Origin: Warburgia ugandensis
Taxonomy: Eukaryota > Streptophyta > Magnoliopsida > Canellales > Canellaceae
Assembly: GCA_035236585.1 (NCBI GenBank)
Contig: CP141136.1
Location: 54,825,136 to 54,889,135 of the forward strand
Length of the DNA: 64,000 nt
Direction: 5' to 3'
In this document: positions 1-11,652 of the stretch, one piece after another
Numbering within the stretch: position 1 is the first letter of the stretch
Layout: the number at the start of each line of letters is the position of its first letter
Translations under genes and position numbers: made by a program
Notes under the pieces: generated by a model
Told to the model about the DNA's origin: nothing
Database searches by the model: none
Seen by the model: only the letters and a program-made list of their open reading frames with translations

Positions 1-65
1 AAACTTGGGGCCTCACTTTTAAAAAAGAACTGTGAAAAATTATCCTAAAAACCCAGGTTGTCATA
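1..65 (+). repeat. 3' end of the 5' LTR of gypsy element 1 (partial)
   Basis: The window opens inside a long terminal repeat. Its last bases, ending TTGTCATA, are followed two bases later by a primer-binding site. The same stretch (a run of Ts and As, GTGAAAAAT, CCTAAAAACYC) recurs at about 23850-23912, the end of the matching 3' LTR. The rest of this LTR lies left of the window. Confidence 0.75.
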
Positions 66-67
66 GT

Positions 68-79
68 TGGTATAAGAGC
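68..79 (+). other. Primer-binding site of gypsy element 1
   Basis: TGGTATAAGAGC differs by one base from TGGTATCAGAGC, the initiator tRNA-Met primer site used by many plant LTR retrotransposons. It sits two bases after the LTR end, the normal spacing. Confidence 0.75.
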
Positions 80-2476
80 AAGTTCATCCACTCATAGTTA
101 ATCCCGAAAGTTTAAGTTGAAATTACAATCCAAGGTAAGAGTTAGAGATGGTATGAGTTACGTGATTAAATCATTTATTTTTTTTTAAAATTTGAATAAA
201 TACTACTTAGAGGAGTTGACAAAAAAGCCAGAATTAGTAAGAATAGAATGAAAATTAGATTTAAATTAGATTCATATCATTAATGGAAAATGACTTAGTT
301 GGAAGTCATGAATAAACAAGGAAAAAGAAAATTGATTAAATAAAAGGAAAGTAAATTCTTATGAGAATGGTAAGATTCTTAAGGTAAGAAATCAAAGTAT
401 GGTATATATGAGTTAGTGTTTATAATGGACAATGTTATTGTTGATAGATGATTTATTAATGAAGATAACTTACTATGAGTGCAAGTTCTAATGTGAGAAC
501 AATACGTGTAAAGCCTTTGAGAGTATATGGATTATTTATGAGAAAAGATCAGAAGTTGGTCTTAATGAATGAACATTTTAAGAATTTAGGATATTACGAG
601 AATGAGTTTGGTGAAATAGTAGATACCTTCTATTGATAGTTTTATGGCAAAAAAAAATTGATGGAGATATCATGACAAAGAGGATTTGAATGCTGTTACA
701 GAAAGAAATGATTATTTATATTAATGATTTGATCCTTGAACCATGAAATCGGATATGATTATGAATAAGTCATTGAGATAGAAGATTACAATGTGAAAAT
801 AGTACATGTCAAGTAAGTATTTGATATCGAGAAATACGATATGTATGTTGTATATTATCAACGAGAGTGAAAAATAATAATTCTTAAAGGGTATTATGAG
901 GATCTTGTAGGGTGCAAAAGACTAAGATTGTTTACAATGAAAGGATTTAGCCTATGATGATATGGATGTGGGAAGTAAATGAGAATTTTAGTATATAAAG
1001 ATATTATGTTATGTTGTACGAAGGTGTATAATTTATAAAGTATAATTGATCTTAGTATATGAGCAATGATATGGTATCAATTACATCCTATAAATTCAAT
1101 AAGAAGATGGATTAAAAGGAAATATTATTTGATGGGATTGATGTATAATGAGAATCATTATAACTGTTTAGTATAAAATAGCAAATAAGACATGTGATCT
1201 TTAATGACTGGAAGGAGTTAAGTCAAATTTTACTAAGTGAGTTGATATGGAACCATAAATGAACTACAATAACGATTTTTGGGCAAATGTGATCAAGAAC
1301 CAAACATTAGATATATGAAACTTAAAGATGAGTATGGGTTTGTACTAAGATAATAATGAAGATTCAGTTTATTTGATTAAACCACTATTTTGAGTTGGAA
1401 GCATTACCAGTTCTTATGAAGTCTTGAATGGTAGTTAGAAAAGATGATGAAGAAGATTTTGGGATTAAGTTTTAGAGATCTTATATTTGAGTCAAGGAAG
1501 ATTGAATTGATAAATAGAATAAATTTTGAAATTGATATAGATTGACGTTTGGAATATTGGAATAAATAGAATATTATAAGTGATCATTAGAATCAATTGG
1601 AAGGAAAAGTATATATCGTGAAAATAATGGTCGAGAATTAGTTTTACCTTGAGATTCTATGTTGATGATGTATACACAATTGAGGAATCTATTGGATACA
1701 ACAAGTTGGTAAGGTGCATGAACAATTATAGTGAAGCTTGAAAAAGCAGAGACAATGATAATAAACAAGCTTTGATTGGAAATTCAAGTATCAATTAAGA
1801 AATGAAAGGTGGCATTCCTATAAAGAAAAGTTTGTGGTAGTAATAAATAACAAATTAAAACAAGAAATTCTAGTATGGACATATCAATCACATTATGTGG
1901 ATTCATTTAAGTGAAATAAAAAGATTCAAATACTTAACATGGTTGTGCCGAGATAGTATAAATTAGATGAGGAAATAAATGTGGCAATAATTGAGCATTT
2001 GTAATAGAGGTTTGGAGATGTTACTGATATAAAATGCAGGACAATATGGAATTTATTTAGGAATGATGTTCAAAATAGTTGTATGATTAAGCAAGCGAGA
2101 GCTAGTGATCTAGGTATGAAGTGTAAAGAGGATTGAGATACACAATACCACAAAAAAATAGTAAAAGTTCCCAGATAAAATGAACTATAGTGTAAGATTA
2201 TATGATGAGCATTCTAATAAAAAAAGTTAGAAAATCATTTGGAGGTATGGAGTTTCATATATACACTTGAAGAAGATATAAAAACTACATTGATAAGTAT
2301 TGTGAATATTTGGAGTTGCAGTTGAGAGTCTTATGAGTGTTAAATAGTTATGATAACTTCAATTCATGATGAGATGAGGATGCATTTAGAAATATTTGAA
2401 AATGAGAGAAGTAAGACATGCCTTGAGATAATTATATAAGTATGTAGTGAAAAATTATGAGGACGAAATTTCAATA

Positions 2477-2488
2477 ACGGGGGAAGGA
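2477..2488 (+). other. Polypurine tract of gypsy element 1
   Basis: A G-rich tract (ACGGGGGAAGGA) directly precedes the TGCAACACCC start of the 3' LTR. It would prime plus-strand DNA synthesis. Confidence 0.7.
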
Positions 2489-3277
2489 TGCAACACCCAT
2501 AATTTTTAATTTATTTTATATAAATGTATTAAATTGAAAAGGAGAAATGTGGAATTGTGTTTTTAATATATTATTTTTTAAGATTAACTAATAAAATAAC
2601 TAAAATTAAGCATTGAAACATCAATATTAGTAATCTTGTTGAGAAAACAAATCCAACGGCACTAAGTATGTCAAAATAGGAGCAGGGACGAAAATCTCAT
2701 AATTAATTTAATTTAATTTAATTAATAATTAAAGTGATAAATTTGATTATAAATGGGACCTCCATGACATGGCATATTGTGACAGCAGCAAAAGTAGGTT
2801 TACACAAAATAAATGTAATAATTACTCACAATTATAATAGGAAATAATTACAAAATAATAAAATAAAAAAGAATAATATATGTATAATAAATAAATACTT
2901 ACTCCTTCCCCTCGATTTTCTCCCTCTCTCTCTTGGACAACCAGCTAGCCAGTCAACGAGCTTGACCTGAGGCTACACTGAGCACTCAACTACACACATC
3001 TGCCCGCTATAGCCATCTATGTTCTTCCCCTCTCTCTTCATTGTAAACTTAAGGAGTCGTGTATGCTTGATCTCCTTTGCCCCTTCTCTCCTTTCTCTAG
3101 TGAGATTTGTCTGCCACTACTCAGCCACCTTCTCTAGCACCGGAGTTCTCTCTACTCCTCCTCTATTTCTCCCTCCAGCTGGGCACCCCCTGTGACACAT
3201 TGTGCAAACCTCGTTTCCTTCCAACCTTCCTCTCTGGCACAGGTGCAGAAAACCCGTGCACAACGGCCGTCGTTGGA

Positions 3278-3387
<110 letters not shown>

Positions 3388-4208
3388 GTTTCCCTAAGCA
3401 CAATTGCCCTGACATGCCGGTGTGCACAGGCATATCGCACAGATTTTCTCTCCCCTTTTTCTTCTTCCTCATGCGATGGCAGAAATGCACCATTTTCCTC
3501 TCTCTCTGGCTTACACACCCATCGGAGCAGACACACCGGCATGTGACCTTCCCCTGTTTTCCTCTTCGGTGAAGGCTATTGACATGACGCTGAATCTAAA
3601 TGGTCGTGCTGGTGTCTCTCTCTCCCTTATTTCTCCATCCCCCACGGTCGACTTGCATAGCTTGTGGCACGTCCTTCATGGCCAGAAAAGTCCTTTGACA
3701 CATTTTGAACCAGCTAGTCAGTTGGTGCTCTTGGACCCCTCCCCTTTTTCCTTTTTTCCTCAGTTCCTCCCTATGTCCAAGCCGTGATCATGTTAGAGCC
3801 AATGGCCACCACCAGCAACTGTTATCCTCATTGACACACTCTCTCCCCTCTCTAAGTTGGCATGGGTGGCCTCACTACTAGCACCCACCCTTGCACTTTG
3901 ACCTCTTTCCCTGACTAATCTAGGAAAGATCTCACTGATTTGAGACATTCATAGCGATCATCGTGATGCAAGGAACAAAACCCATCAATCAATTTTGGTC
4001 ATAAGTGAAGATCTGATAGTGATCTGAAGTCGCAATGATGTATGATCATGATCAAGTTGATCTATGACCAATCTGACTATCCATCGTCATCCAGCCTATG
4101 ATCTATCATCAAATGTTAGATCCATGACCAAATTAGCAAAAATCCACATCATCCAACTATTAATCAATTACCAGAACCCATATATGCGACCAACTTGACT
4201 TTTCATAA

Positions 4209-4213
4209 CTATC
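4209..4213. other. Target-site duplication CTATC, left copy
   Basis: CTATC directly precedes the TGTAATGACC terminus at 4214 and is repeated at 21387-21391 directly after the TGTCACA terminus. This is the 5-bp duplication expected for gypsy integrase. Confidence 0.92.
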
Positions 4214-4640
4214 TGTAATGACCCAAATTTTTTGAAACATTTTGTATAAAGAACAACCATGATGTTGCTATTGCCAATGATATTGTAATTTGTCTATTTT
4301 GAGAATGAATAAATGTTTATTATATGCTTAATAATCTTAAAGAGGTAGTTGGATATTTTATTTTAAATTAAATAGGAAACATAAGAATTTGTAAGAAAAA
4401 TTAGTACCATTAGATTCTACACTCAAAATGGAATCCAACACCTCAAAGAATGCCGAAAACGGAGCTCGTATGAAGAAGTTATAGGCGTTTGAAGATTTAG
4501 GGCATTTTGATAAATTGTACCTAAAAAGGAAAAAGACAAAAAAATGCAGGGGCCATTTTGATAACGACACCCCTGTCTTCCTCCTCCAGCCATCTTTCCT
4601 GATTTTTCTAGAACTGCCTCTGTAGGGCGGTCCTTTAAAG

Positions 4641-5505
4641 AATAGGGCACCGCCATGGGATGGCACTGCCTTCCCTCTCTTATAAATTCCATTCCCCCCC
4701 CCCTCTCCATCATGGTGTTTTCGGGTTCAAATCTGTCTCCGGCAAAGAGGGTTTGGAGAAAACGGTTCAGGCGTACGATGGTTCCATAGTGGATTTCCAA
4801 GTACATCCTCCTCCCCAACCCATTCCTCCCTTCTTTCCCTTTTGTTTTCCCCCAGAGTCCAGCCAGATTTCACGTTTCCCGGTCGGAGAACACCTTGGGA
4901 AGAAGGGTTCATTCCGAAACCTTGAAAGAATAGGGCACCGCCATGGGATGGCACTGCCTTCCCTCTCTTATAAATTCCATTCCCCCCCCCCCCCCTCTCC
5001 ATCATGGTGTTTTCGGGTTCAAATCCGTCTCCGGCAAAGAGGGTTTGGAGAAAACGGTTCAGGCGTACGATGGTTCCATAGTGGATTTCCAAGTACATCC
5101 TCCTCCCCAACCCATTCCTCCCTTCTTTCCCTTTTGTTTTCCCCCAGAGTCCAGCCAGATTTCACGTTTCCCGGTCGGAGAACACCTTGGGAAGAAGGGT
5201 TCATTCCGAAACCTTGAAAGAATAGGGCACCGCCATGGGATGGCACTGCCTTCCCTCTCTTATAAATTCCATTCCCCCCCCTCTCCATCATGGTGTTTTC
5301 GGGTTCAAATCTGTCTCCGGCAAAGAGGGTTTGGAGAAAACGGTTCAGGCGTATGATGGTTCCATAGTGGATTTCCAAGTACATCCTCCTCCCCAACCCA
5401 TTCCTCCCTTCTTTCCCTTTTGTTTTCCCCCAGAGTCCAGCCAGATTTCACGTTTCCCGGTCGGAGAACACCTTGGGAAGAAGGGTTCATTCCGAAACCC
5501 TCAAC
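4641..5505 (+). repeat. Tandem triplication (~290-bp unit) inside the 5' LTR
   Basis: Three copies start at 4641, 4929 and 5221 with the string AATAGGGCACCGCCATGG, so the periods are 288 and 292 bp; the difference is mainly the length of a poly-C run. Each copy contains TATAAATT (4681, 4969, 5261) shortly before the poly-C run. The 3' LTR has one corresponding unit (about 19259-19515), and there the segment with TATAAATT is missing. Confidence 0.95.
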
Positions 5506-5689
5506 CCAACGACCAAGGTTCCAGCAGGGAGCCGAAACCACTGACAAGGGTGCCATTTCAGGCTGCCCAGGTTGGTCCTTATTCCCCTCTCCTCTCCTCC
5601 CCAGCCCAGATCCATGCCGGACCTGGGTGTTTTTCCAGTTGGACGTCATGGGTTTTCTGCAAAAGAGACCAGACGAGTGAAAACCTGTC

Positions 5690-5960
5690 GGAGGCAATGC
5701 GTCCCAGGGGTGCACGGGCGTCCTAGGGGCGCATGGGCGTGGTGTGCGCCCATGCCAAGCTCCTTGGGGCGACAGTCACACGCGTGTCATGTGCGAACAG
5801 ATGCCCAACTCGACCAAGACACTCAGGCGTCTCAGGAGCCAGGATGTGCGCGCAGCTAACGCCTAAGATGCGTCCGTGCGACGCTATCAAGAACGCGCAC
5901 CCTAGCGTACTGTTTGAATGTACGCATGGGGCCAACGTGGTTGTGGTACGACAGGGTGCA
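5690..5960. other. GC- and CpG-rich block in the 5' LTR
   Basis: A stretch rich in GGGCG, CGCATGGGCG and similar words in otherwise AT-rich sequence. The counterpart in the 3' LTR is at about 19725-20060. It may belong to the transcribed leader of the LTR, but no function is shown. Confidence 0.6.
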
Positions 5961-7064
5961 CACGCATTTTAGAACCCATGGTGTGCAGGCCCTTCGACGA
6001 CACATTTGGGTCGTCCATTAAGGCGAGACACTAAAATACAAATTCGGAAGCTACATAATTCTGATAGACAATCCTAAAGAACCACTTGCGTCCGTAATTT
6101 CGACTTGGACCCAATTATAATATTTAGGACATGCTTAGATAAAGATCAACCTAAGAATGTCATAGAGTGATCCCTAGAAACCAATCAATCATATAAATCT
6201 AACCTTTGCCCTGTGAACCTAGAAATAACTTATGGATCTTATGTTTGAACGTCATTCAGGACTTTACCAAGGTATTCTCGGACTCAAATTAAAGACAGGC
6301 ACAAGCTAAGAAATGACGCTCAAGGTAGGTAGTCTAATACTAGTCTGTTTTCAAAATGCATCCCAAACTCTATTTAAGTTACATGTTTTTATTTCTGTAT
6401 CTAGTATGTGTTTTAAACCATGTTGTTCTTATACAAGTATGCGGGACCTACTTTCATGATTTATGTAGTTGACAAATCTTGCATTGAATTAAGAATGCTA
6501 TTGGGAAATAATGTTTTTTTTTCATAAGGTACTGGCATGAGTAGATTTTATGTGATGCTCGCATACTTTGAAAACAAATGTATAAATTGCATGACTTATG
6601 TTGATTGAGAATTGGATCATCTATGTATATTTTTGAGCTATTCAGCCTACTGGGCACTATGCTGAGGGGTACGGGTTTGGCCTCCCAACCTCTACCACCA
6701 AAAAGGTGGATGGTATCACTGCCAAAAAATGGCGTTGTCCCTTCCCTGATTGCTGTGGTAAATAGGGACGACCACTGGAGGTGTCACGGCACCCTTTCAG
6801 GGACAGCCGTAGTCACCATGGAGGCTATGGTGGGTAGGTCTTTAGATACCGGAGCCACACGATTTTGGCAGGGTGCTGAATTGTGAGCATAATGAACCTA
6901 TGATTTTGATTTTACCACTATACATGTAGCATGAAGACGGTCATATACGAGTACTCGTGTCCGGCCAATTTTACATAGTTCACTAAAATGTCCACATGTA
7001 CAACATCCATGGCATATCCTCATTTGGTTTGAGTTAATTGTACTTTAAGATTTTCATACCTATG

Positions 7065-7401
7065 ATTTACGCTCAATATATTTGCCGAGATTTATGCTAT
7101 GCATGCATATGCTTCAGCTTGCTAATTTACGAGTTACATAGTCTATGCACATTTGCCTATTGTTAACAAAAAGTAGAAGTAAATGGTTTTATGATCATGT
7201 TTATAAAAAACTATGCTTGCTTGCCGTGTTTCCAAATGGTAGTATCAGATTGCCTACTGAGTATAATAAATACTCAACCCAATCCATTATTTTTCAGATC
7301 AAACAACGTACAAATAGAAGGAGTATTAGAAGGCATTAGATCCACAGTCGAGTAGGAAAAAGAAGAAGAAAAAGGGTAAGACTTAATTAGTGATTCTTTT
7401 G
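7065..7401 (+). repeat. 337-bp segment present only in the 5' LTR of element 2
   Basis: The 3' LTR reads straight from the equivalent of 7064 (CATACCTATG) to the equivalent of 7402 (GTACC) at 21120/21121. As both LTRs are copied from one template at integration, this is most simply a later deletion from the 3' LTR. The segment shows no coding capacity. Confidence 0.85.
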
Positions 7402-7669
7402 GTACCTACTATAATCTTGATTGTAAGTATTTGTTTATAGCTGTGGTTGTGACTAACAATCCTAGGAGTAATATTTGTTTCGATTTGGTCTATAAATTGC
7501 CATGGCACTATGCATTGAAAGTTCATTATGACACTCGGGCTCTTTATACAATGATTTCTAAACAAAGAAAATTTTTCCCTGCATTCTTTTGCACAAAGTG
7601 TTTGAAAAATAGAGATCGATCTCGCTGTGTTTTTATAAAATTGCATTAAAAAACCTGGGTTGTCACAAT

Positions 7670-7681
7670 TGGTATCAGAGC
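7670..7681 (+). other. Primer-binding site of element 2
   Basis: TGGTATCAGAGC, an exact match to the 3' end complement of plant initiator tRNA-Met, begins two bases after the LTR terminus. Confidence 0.95.
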
Positions 7682-7810
7682 CTAGGTTCATGTTATTCAT
7701 AGCCCAGTTATGAAACAGAGACTTATAATCAAGTTACATCAAAGAGAAGAACCGTTAGGATAACATGATAAAATCCCCTAAAAAGGTAGACACGGGTCAT
7801 GTAAAAACAG

Positions 7811-8791
7811 ATGCCACTAAGGAGAAGAGGAGGTGCAGCCCTAAGACCTGATTACCCACTAGTTGACTTCGCTAGATCTGGTAATGGAATGGCCGAAGCC
7901 TTTCAGCTATTCATGCAACATATGGGGCAGTTCATGCAGAACCAACCACAAGCACCTGTGGCAAGAGCCTCCTCTCCTGAAAGAATTGTTGATAGGACAG
8001 AGGCCCAACTTGAACGATTTCAGAAAATGGCCCCATCATTCTCAGGAGAAGATGAGTCTGCAATAGCAGAAAAATGGATCTTTGATGTCGAAAAATTATT
8101 CAAGGCTATGAAAATCCCAGAAGATAGGAAGGTTGCCATGGCCAGTTTTGTACTAAAAGGCGAGGTAGACTTTTGGTGGGAAATGGCTGAGAGAACCTAT
8201 TTTGGAGATAATGATGTTATACCTTGGGAAGAATTTAAACTAGTATTTAATGAAAAATACTATCCTCGCCAGAAAGAATTTATGAACCTAGAACAAAGTA
8301 ACCTCTCAGTGCAACAGTATGAAAATAAGTTCATAAGCCTTCGCAGATTTGCACCAAATGCTTGCTCCATAGAGGAAGACATTGCAGAGAAGTTTGTCGA
8401 TGGGCTACACCCTGGCCTCAGAAACCGAGTGATAGGGTTCCAACCAACCACTGTAGCAAAGGCAGTAGAAATGACGTCTCTCTTTGAGAAAGATTATCAA
8501 AGAACACAGGTTGCTAAGGATGCAAAGAATAACAATAGTGGGAGAAATAATAAAGGTAAAAGGCCCATTCAATCTTTTGGACCTCGACAAATACACAAGC
8601 CACAATTCGACTATAAAGGAAGGAACCCAGAATCCAAGCCTTGCCCCATGTGCAACAGATATCACCCAGGCAGGCCGTGTACCTTTCAATTTGAGTGTTT
8701 TGACTGTGAAGAAATAGTACATTTAGCTCGGAACTGTCCTAAGAGAAAAAAAGAGGAGGAACGTAAAGAAAATCACATTCCTCGAAGCTAA
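7811..8791 (+). CDS. gag: Gag polyprotein of element 2
   Basis: This 326-codon frame starts 130 bp after the primer site with MPLRRRGGAAL and ends at a TAA. The centre matches the retrotransposon gag fold, with FSGEDE, the W-rich VDFWWEMAERTYF segment and the YYPRQKEFMNL segment at about residues 75-170. A zinc knuckle follows at about residues 297-310, in the form C-x2-C-x4-H-x4-C. The usual glycine after the second cysteine is glutamate (CFDCEE). Gag forms the virus-like particle and binds the RNA. The protease continues in the same frame after two stops (TAA at 8789, TGA at 8795), so gag and pol were probably one polyprotein. This is the best preserved frame in the window, though its knuckle substitution suggests relaxed constraint. 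Confidence 0.9.
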   Translation: MPLRRRGGAALRPDYPLVDFARSGNGMAEAFQLFMQHMGQFMQNQPQAPVARASSPERIVDRTEAQLERFQKMAPSFSGEDESAIAEKWIFDVEKLFKAMKIPEDRKVAMASFVLKGEVDFWWEMAERTYFGDNDVIPWEEFKLVFNEKYYPRQKEFMNLEQSNLSVQQYENKFISLRRFAPNACSIEEDIAEKFVDGLHPGLRNRVIGFQPTTVAKAVEMTSLFEKDYQRTQVAKDAKNNNSGRNNKGKRPIQSFGPRQIHKPQFDYKGRNPESKPCPMCNRYHPGRPCTFQFECFDCEEIVHLARNCPKRKKEEERKENHIPRS

Positions 8792-8797
8792 GGGTGA

Positions 8798-9409
8798 GTA
8801 TTCGCCATCACTTCAAGTCAAGCTCGGACATCCAATGCTGTAGTAGAAGGTACGCTTTATATTTGCAATAGACCTGCCAAAGTATTAATCGACACTGGTT
8901 CCACTCATTCCTTCATCTCTTGCGAGTTTACCTCTTCCATGGATATTATAGCTCAAGACTTAGACTTCTCCTTAGAAGTCATGACACCCGTAGGCAAGTC
9001 AACACAAACCTACTTCCAGGATGTTCCAATTTTAATCAAGGGCAATCAGATGAGCATAGACCTTATCCACCTAGATATGACAGATTATGACATCATCCTT
9101 AGGATGGACTGGCTAGCTTCGCATAATGCAATAGTTGACTGTCAGCAGAAGAAGATTATTTTTCACCTTCCTGGAGGGAGAGTGATCTCCTTACAAGGGA
9201 GGAGAGAGTATACAGGAGCATGTATTATTTCTGCTATAAAAGTAGCAAAGCACATTGCTCAGGTGTGTCCATTCTTTTTGGCTAAGATAGAAGTCATGGA
9301 AGTCGCAAAGCCTAAGTTAGAAGAGGCAGATGTGGTTAGAGAATTCCTCGATGTTTTTCCTGAAGACTTACTAGGGTTACCACTAAAGAGAGATAGATTT
9401 TATTATTGA
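8798..9409 (+). pseudogene. Aspartic protease and start of pol, element 2
   Basis: In the same frame as gag but separated by two stop codons. The catalytic motif VLIDTGSTHSFIS is intact, with the aspartate codon at 8891-8893, and DYDIILRMDWLASHNA follows as in gypsy proteases. It would cleave the Gag-Pol polyprotein. The frame ends after LLGLPLKRD at a one-base shift near 9390; the RT continues in another frame. Confidence 0.85.
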
Positions 9410-10112
9410 CCTGATCCCTGGCACAACCCCCATATCGAAGGCACCCTACCGGATGGCCCCAGCAGAGTTAAAAGACCTGAAGACCCAGTTGCAAGAATTG
9501 TTAAACAAAGGATTCATTAGACCTAGTGTATCTCTTTGGGGAGCTTCAGTCCTTTTTGTCAAGAAAAAGGATGGGTCAATGAGACTGTGCGTCGACTATC
9601 GAATGTTGAATAGGGTTACAGTGAAAAATAAGTATCCTTTACCCCATATTGATGACCTATTCGATCAGCTTCAGTCAGCCCGTGTCTTTTCCAAAATAGA
9701 CTTGCGATATGGATATCACCAGCTTCGGGTCAGAGAAGAAGATGTTCGAAAGATGGCCTTCAGAACTAGATACATACATTATGAGTTTAGAGTGATGTCT
9801 TTTGGACTGACAAATGCACCAGCTGCGTTCATGGATCTTATGAACCGAGTGTTCAAAGCCTCTCTAGATAAGTTTGTCATAGAATTTGTGGATGATATTC
9901 TAATCTACTCAAAAACTCCTGAAAACCATAAAGAACATGTACAAGTGGTACTGGATACACTTAAGGCACACAAATTATACACAAAGTTTAGCAAGTGCAA
10001 ATTTTGGCTGGAAAAAGTAAATTTCTGGGTCATGTTATATCCAAAGAGGGCGTTGCCGTTGACCCAGCAAAGGTTGAGGCGGTGGAGGAATGGAATAAGC
10101 CTAAAACAGTGA
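9390..10112 (+). pseudogene. Reverse transcriptase, element 2
   Basis: Ty3/gypsy reverse transcriptase, which copies the element RNA into DNA. RT signatures appear in order: [53 protein letters not shown], and the catalytic FVDDILIYS box (VDD at about 9886-9894). The true start of the domain is upstream, in the shifted protease frame. A second one-base shift near 10015-10022 separates it from the connection and RNase H part. The catalytic aspartates are present, so loss of function comes from the frame breaks. Confidence 0.9.
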
Positions 10113-10762
10113 CAGAAGTAAGGAGTTTTCTAGGCCTTGTAGGATATTATCAGAGATTCATTGAAGGATTTTCACGTATTGCCTTACCCCTGACTAAATT
10201 GACGGGAAAAGACAAGAAGTTCGAATGGGATCAGGCATGCGAGGAGAGTTTTCAAGAACTAAAGAGGCAGCTAACCACTTCACCAATACTTACTTTGCCA
10301 TCTGGCAGTGGAGGATTTGATATATATAGTGATGCCTCTCAACAAGGCTTGGGTTGCGTACTTATGCAAAATGGGAAAGTAATTGACTACGCTTCTAGGC
10401 AGTTGAAGAAGCATGAGGTCAATTACCCTACCCATGACCTAGAGCCGGTTGCTATAGTCTTTGCCTTAAAAATTTGGAGACACTATCTATATGGGGAAAA
10501 GTTTGAGGTTTTTACGAATCACAAAAGTCTCAAGTACATCTTTTCGCAACAAGACTTGAACATGCGATAGAAGAGATGGATGGAATATTTGAAAGATTAC
10601 GACTTGACCATCCACTACCATCCAGGAAAAGCAAATGTTGTAGCAAATACCTTAAGTAGAAAGACGCAAGGGATATGTGCAAGTTTACATGTCAAGAGAT
10701 GGAAGTTACTACAAGCGGTGATCGAATGCAGACCCGAAATAAGTCATGGAAATCCATTATAG
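10015..10762 (+). pseudogene. RT connection and RNase H, element 2
   Basis: This frame continues the RT thumb ([27 protein letters not shown]) and then RNase H ([25 protein letters not shown]). RNase H removes the RNA strand during replication. The usual TDHKSL motif reads TNHKSL, replacing an aspartate normally conserved in gypsy elements. An in-frame TAG at 10568-10570 precedes the tail, which carries the typical [10 protein letters not shown] motif. The frame closes at 10762. Confidence 0.88.
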
Positions 10763-10914
10763 CCAACCTAACCATGAAGTCCACTATTAATGAGAAAGTT
10801 AAATAGATGCAAAAAGATGACACTGACACACAAGCATTAGTTGGAAAACTAGGATTTGTCAAAGTAGCGGATGAGAGTGTCTGCCTGTAAGGGAGGTTAG
10901 TCGTACCAGCCAAT

Positions 10915-11652
10915 GATGAGATAAGACAAGAGATCCTGAGGAAAGCACATCAATCAAAGTACACTATTCATCCTGGTGGAACAAAGATGTATCAAGATTT
11001 GAAGCGACATTTCTGGTGGAATGGTATGAAAAGAGATATAGGAGAATTTGTCACAAGGTGTTTGACGTGTCAACAAGTTAAGGCTGAACATCAGAGACCA
11101 GCAGGATTACGACAATCACTTGAGCTACCAGAATGGAAGTGGGATCATATTACTATGGATTTCATCTTAGGGCTACCTAAGACCTCTAAGGGACATGATA
11201 TGATATGGGTGATCGTCGATTGACTAACCAAGACAGCACATTTTCTCCCCATACGCCAAAATCAATCCACTGACAGCCTATCTCAATTATATATTAAGGA
11301 AATAGTTAGTTTGCATAGGATACCACTCAGCATTATTTCTGACAGAGACAGTCGTTTTGCCTCGCAATTATGGAAGTTAGTACAAAAGTCCTTAGGATCC
11401 TCATTAAGTTTCAGTATGACTTTTCACCCTTAGACTGATGGCCAATCTGAGCGAACAATTTAGGTATTGGAGGATATGTTAAGGGCATGTGCAATTGACT
11501 GGAAGGAAAGATGGGATGAAAGTCTACCCTTAGTTGAATTTGCGTATAATAACAGCTTTCATTCAAGCATCAGAATGGCTCCTTACAAAGCCCTCTATGG
11601 AAGGCCTTGCCGATCACCTATGTGCTAGAATGAAGTCAGTGAAAACAGAATC
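10915..11652 (+). pseudogene. Integrase N-terminal and catalytic part, element 2
   Basis: Zinc-binding residues are visible in KAHQSKYTIHPG and CLTCQQVK. The catalytic triad regions follow in order: TMDFILGLP, IISDRDSRFA and DGQSERTI. Integrase inserts the DNA copy and makes the 5-bp target duplication. In-frame stops occur at 11221 (TGA) and at three further TAG codons between about 11430 and 11630. At 11652 the frame is cut by a 6.6 kb insertion. The downstream part at 18245 is in the frame expected once the insertion and one copy of GAATC are removed, which fixes the insertion point. Confidence 0.88.
11648..11652. other. Target-site duplication GAATC, left copy
   Basis: GAATC precedes the TGTAGTGACCCGGG terminus and is repeated at 18240-18244 after GGTATTACA. 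Confidence 0.88.

Larger units (their letters stand above)
66..2488 (+). mobile_element. Decayed internal region of gypsy element 1
   Basis: This 2.4 kb AT-rich segment lies between a primer-binding site and a polypurine tract, so it is the internal region of an LTR element. No reading frame of useful length survives and no gag or pol motif can be read with confidence. It is about half the length of a full gypsy gag-pol, so it is either a deletion derivative or a non-autonomous element. The + strand is strongly depleted in C relative to G along its whole length. The GAGGACGAAAT string just before the tract at 2458-2469 is typical of the 3' end of Tekay/Del-like gypsy elements, and the same string occurs at 18805-18816. 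Confidence 0.65.
4214..7667 (+). repeat. 5' LTR of element 2
   Basis: A 3454-bp LTR from TGTAATGACC to TGTCACA. Compared with the 3' LTR (18836-21386) it carries three instead of one copy of a ~290-bp block (4641-5505) and an extra 337 bp at 7065-7401. A GC- and CpG-rich part lies at about 5690-5960. Open frames across the triplicated block are by-products of the repeat. Confidence 0.93.

Noticed and set aside
4660-5726. Open frames up to 185 codons, repeated on both strands, that look like a repetitive protein
   Set aside because: They read through the triplicated ~290-bp LTR block. The unit lengths 288 and 292 do not keep one frame, and the copy in the 3' LTR does not preserve the frame.
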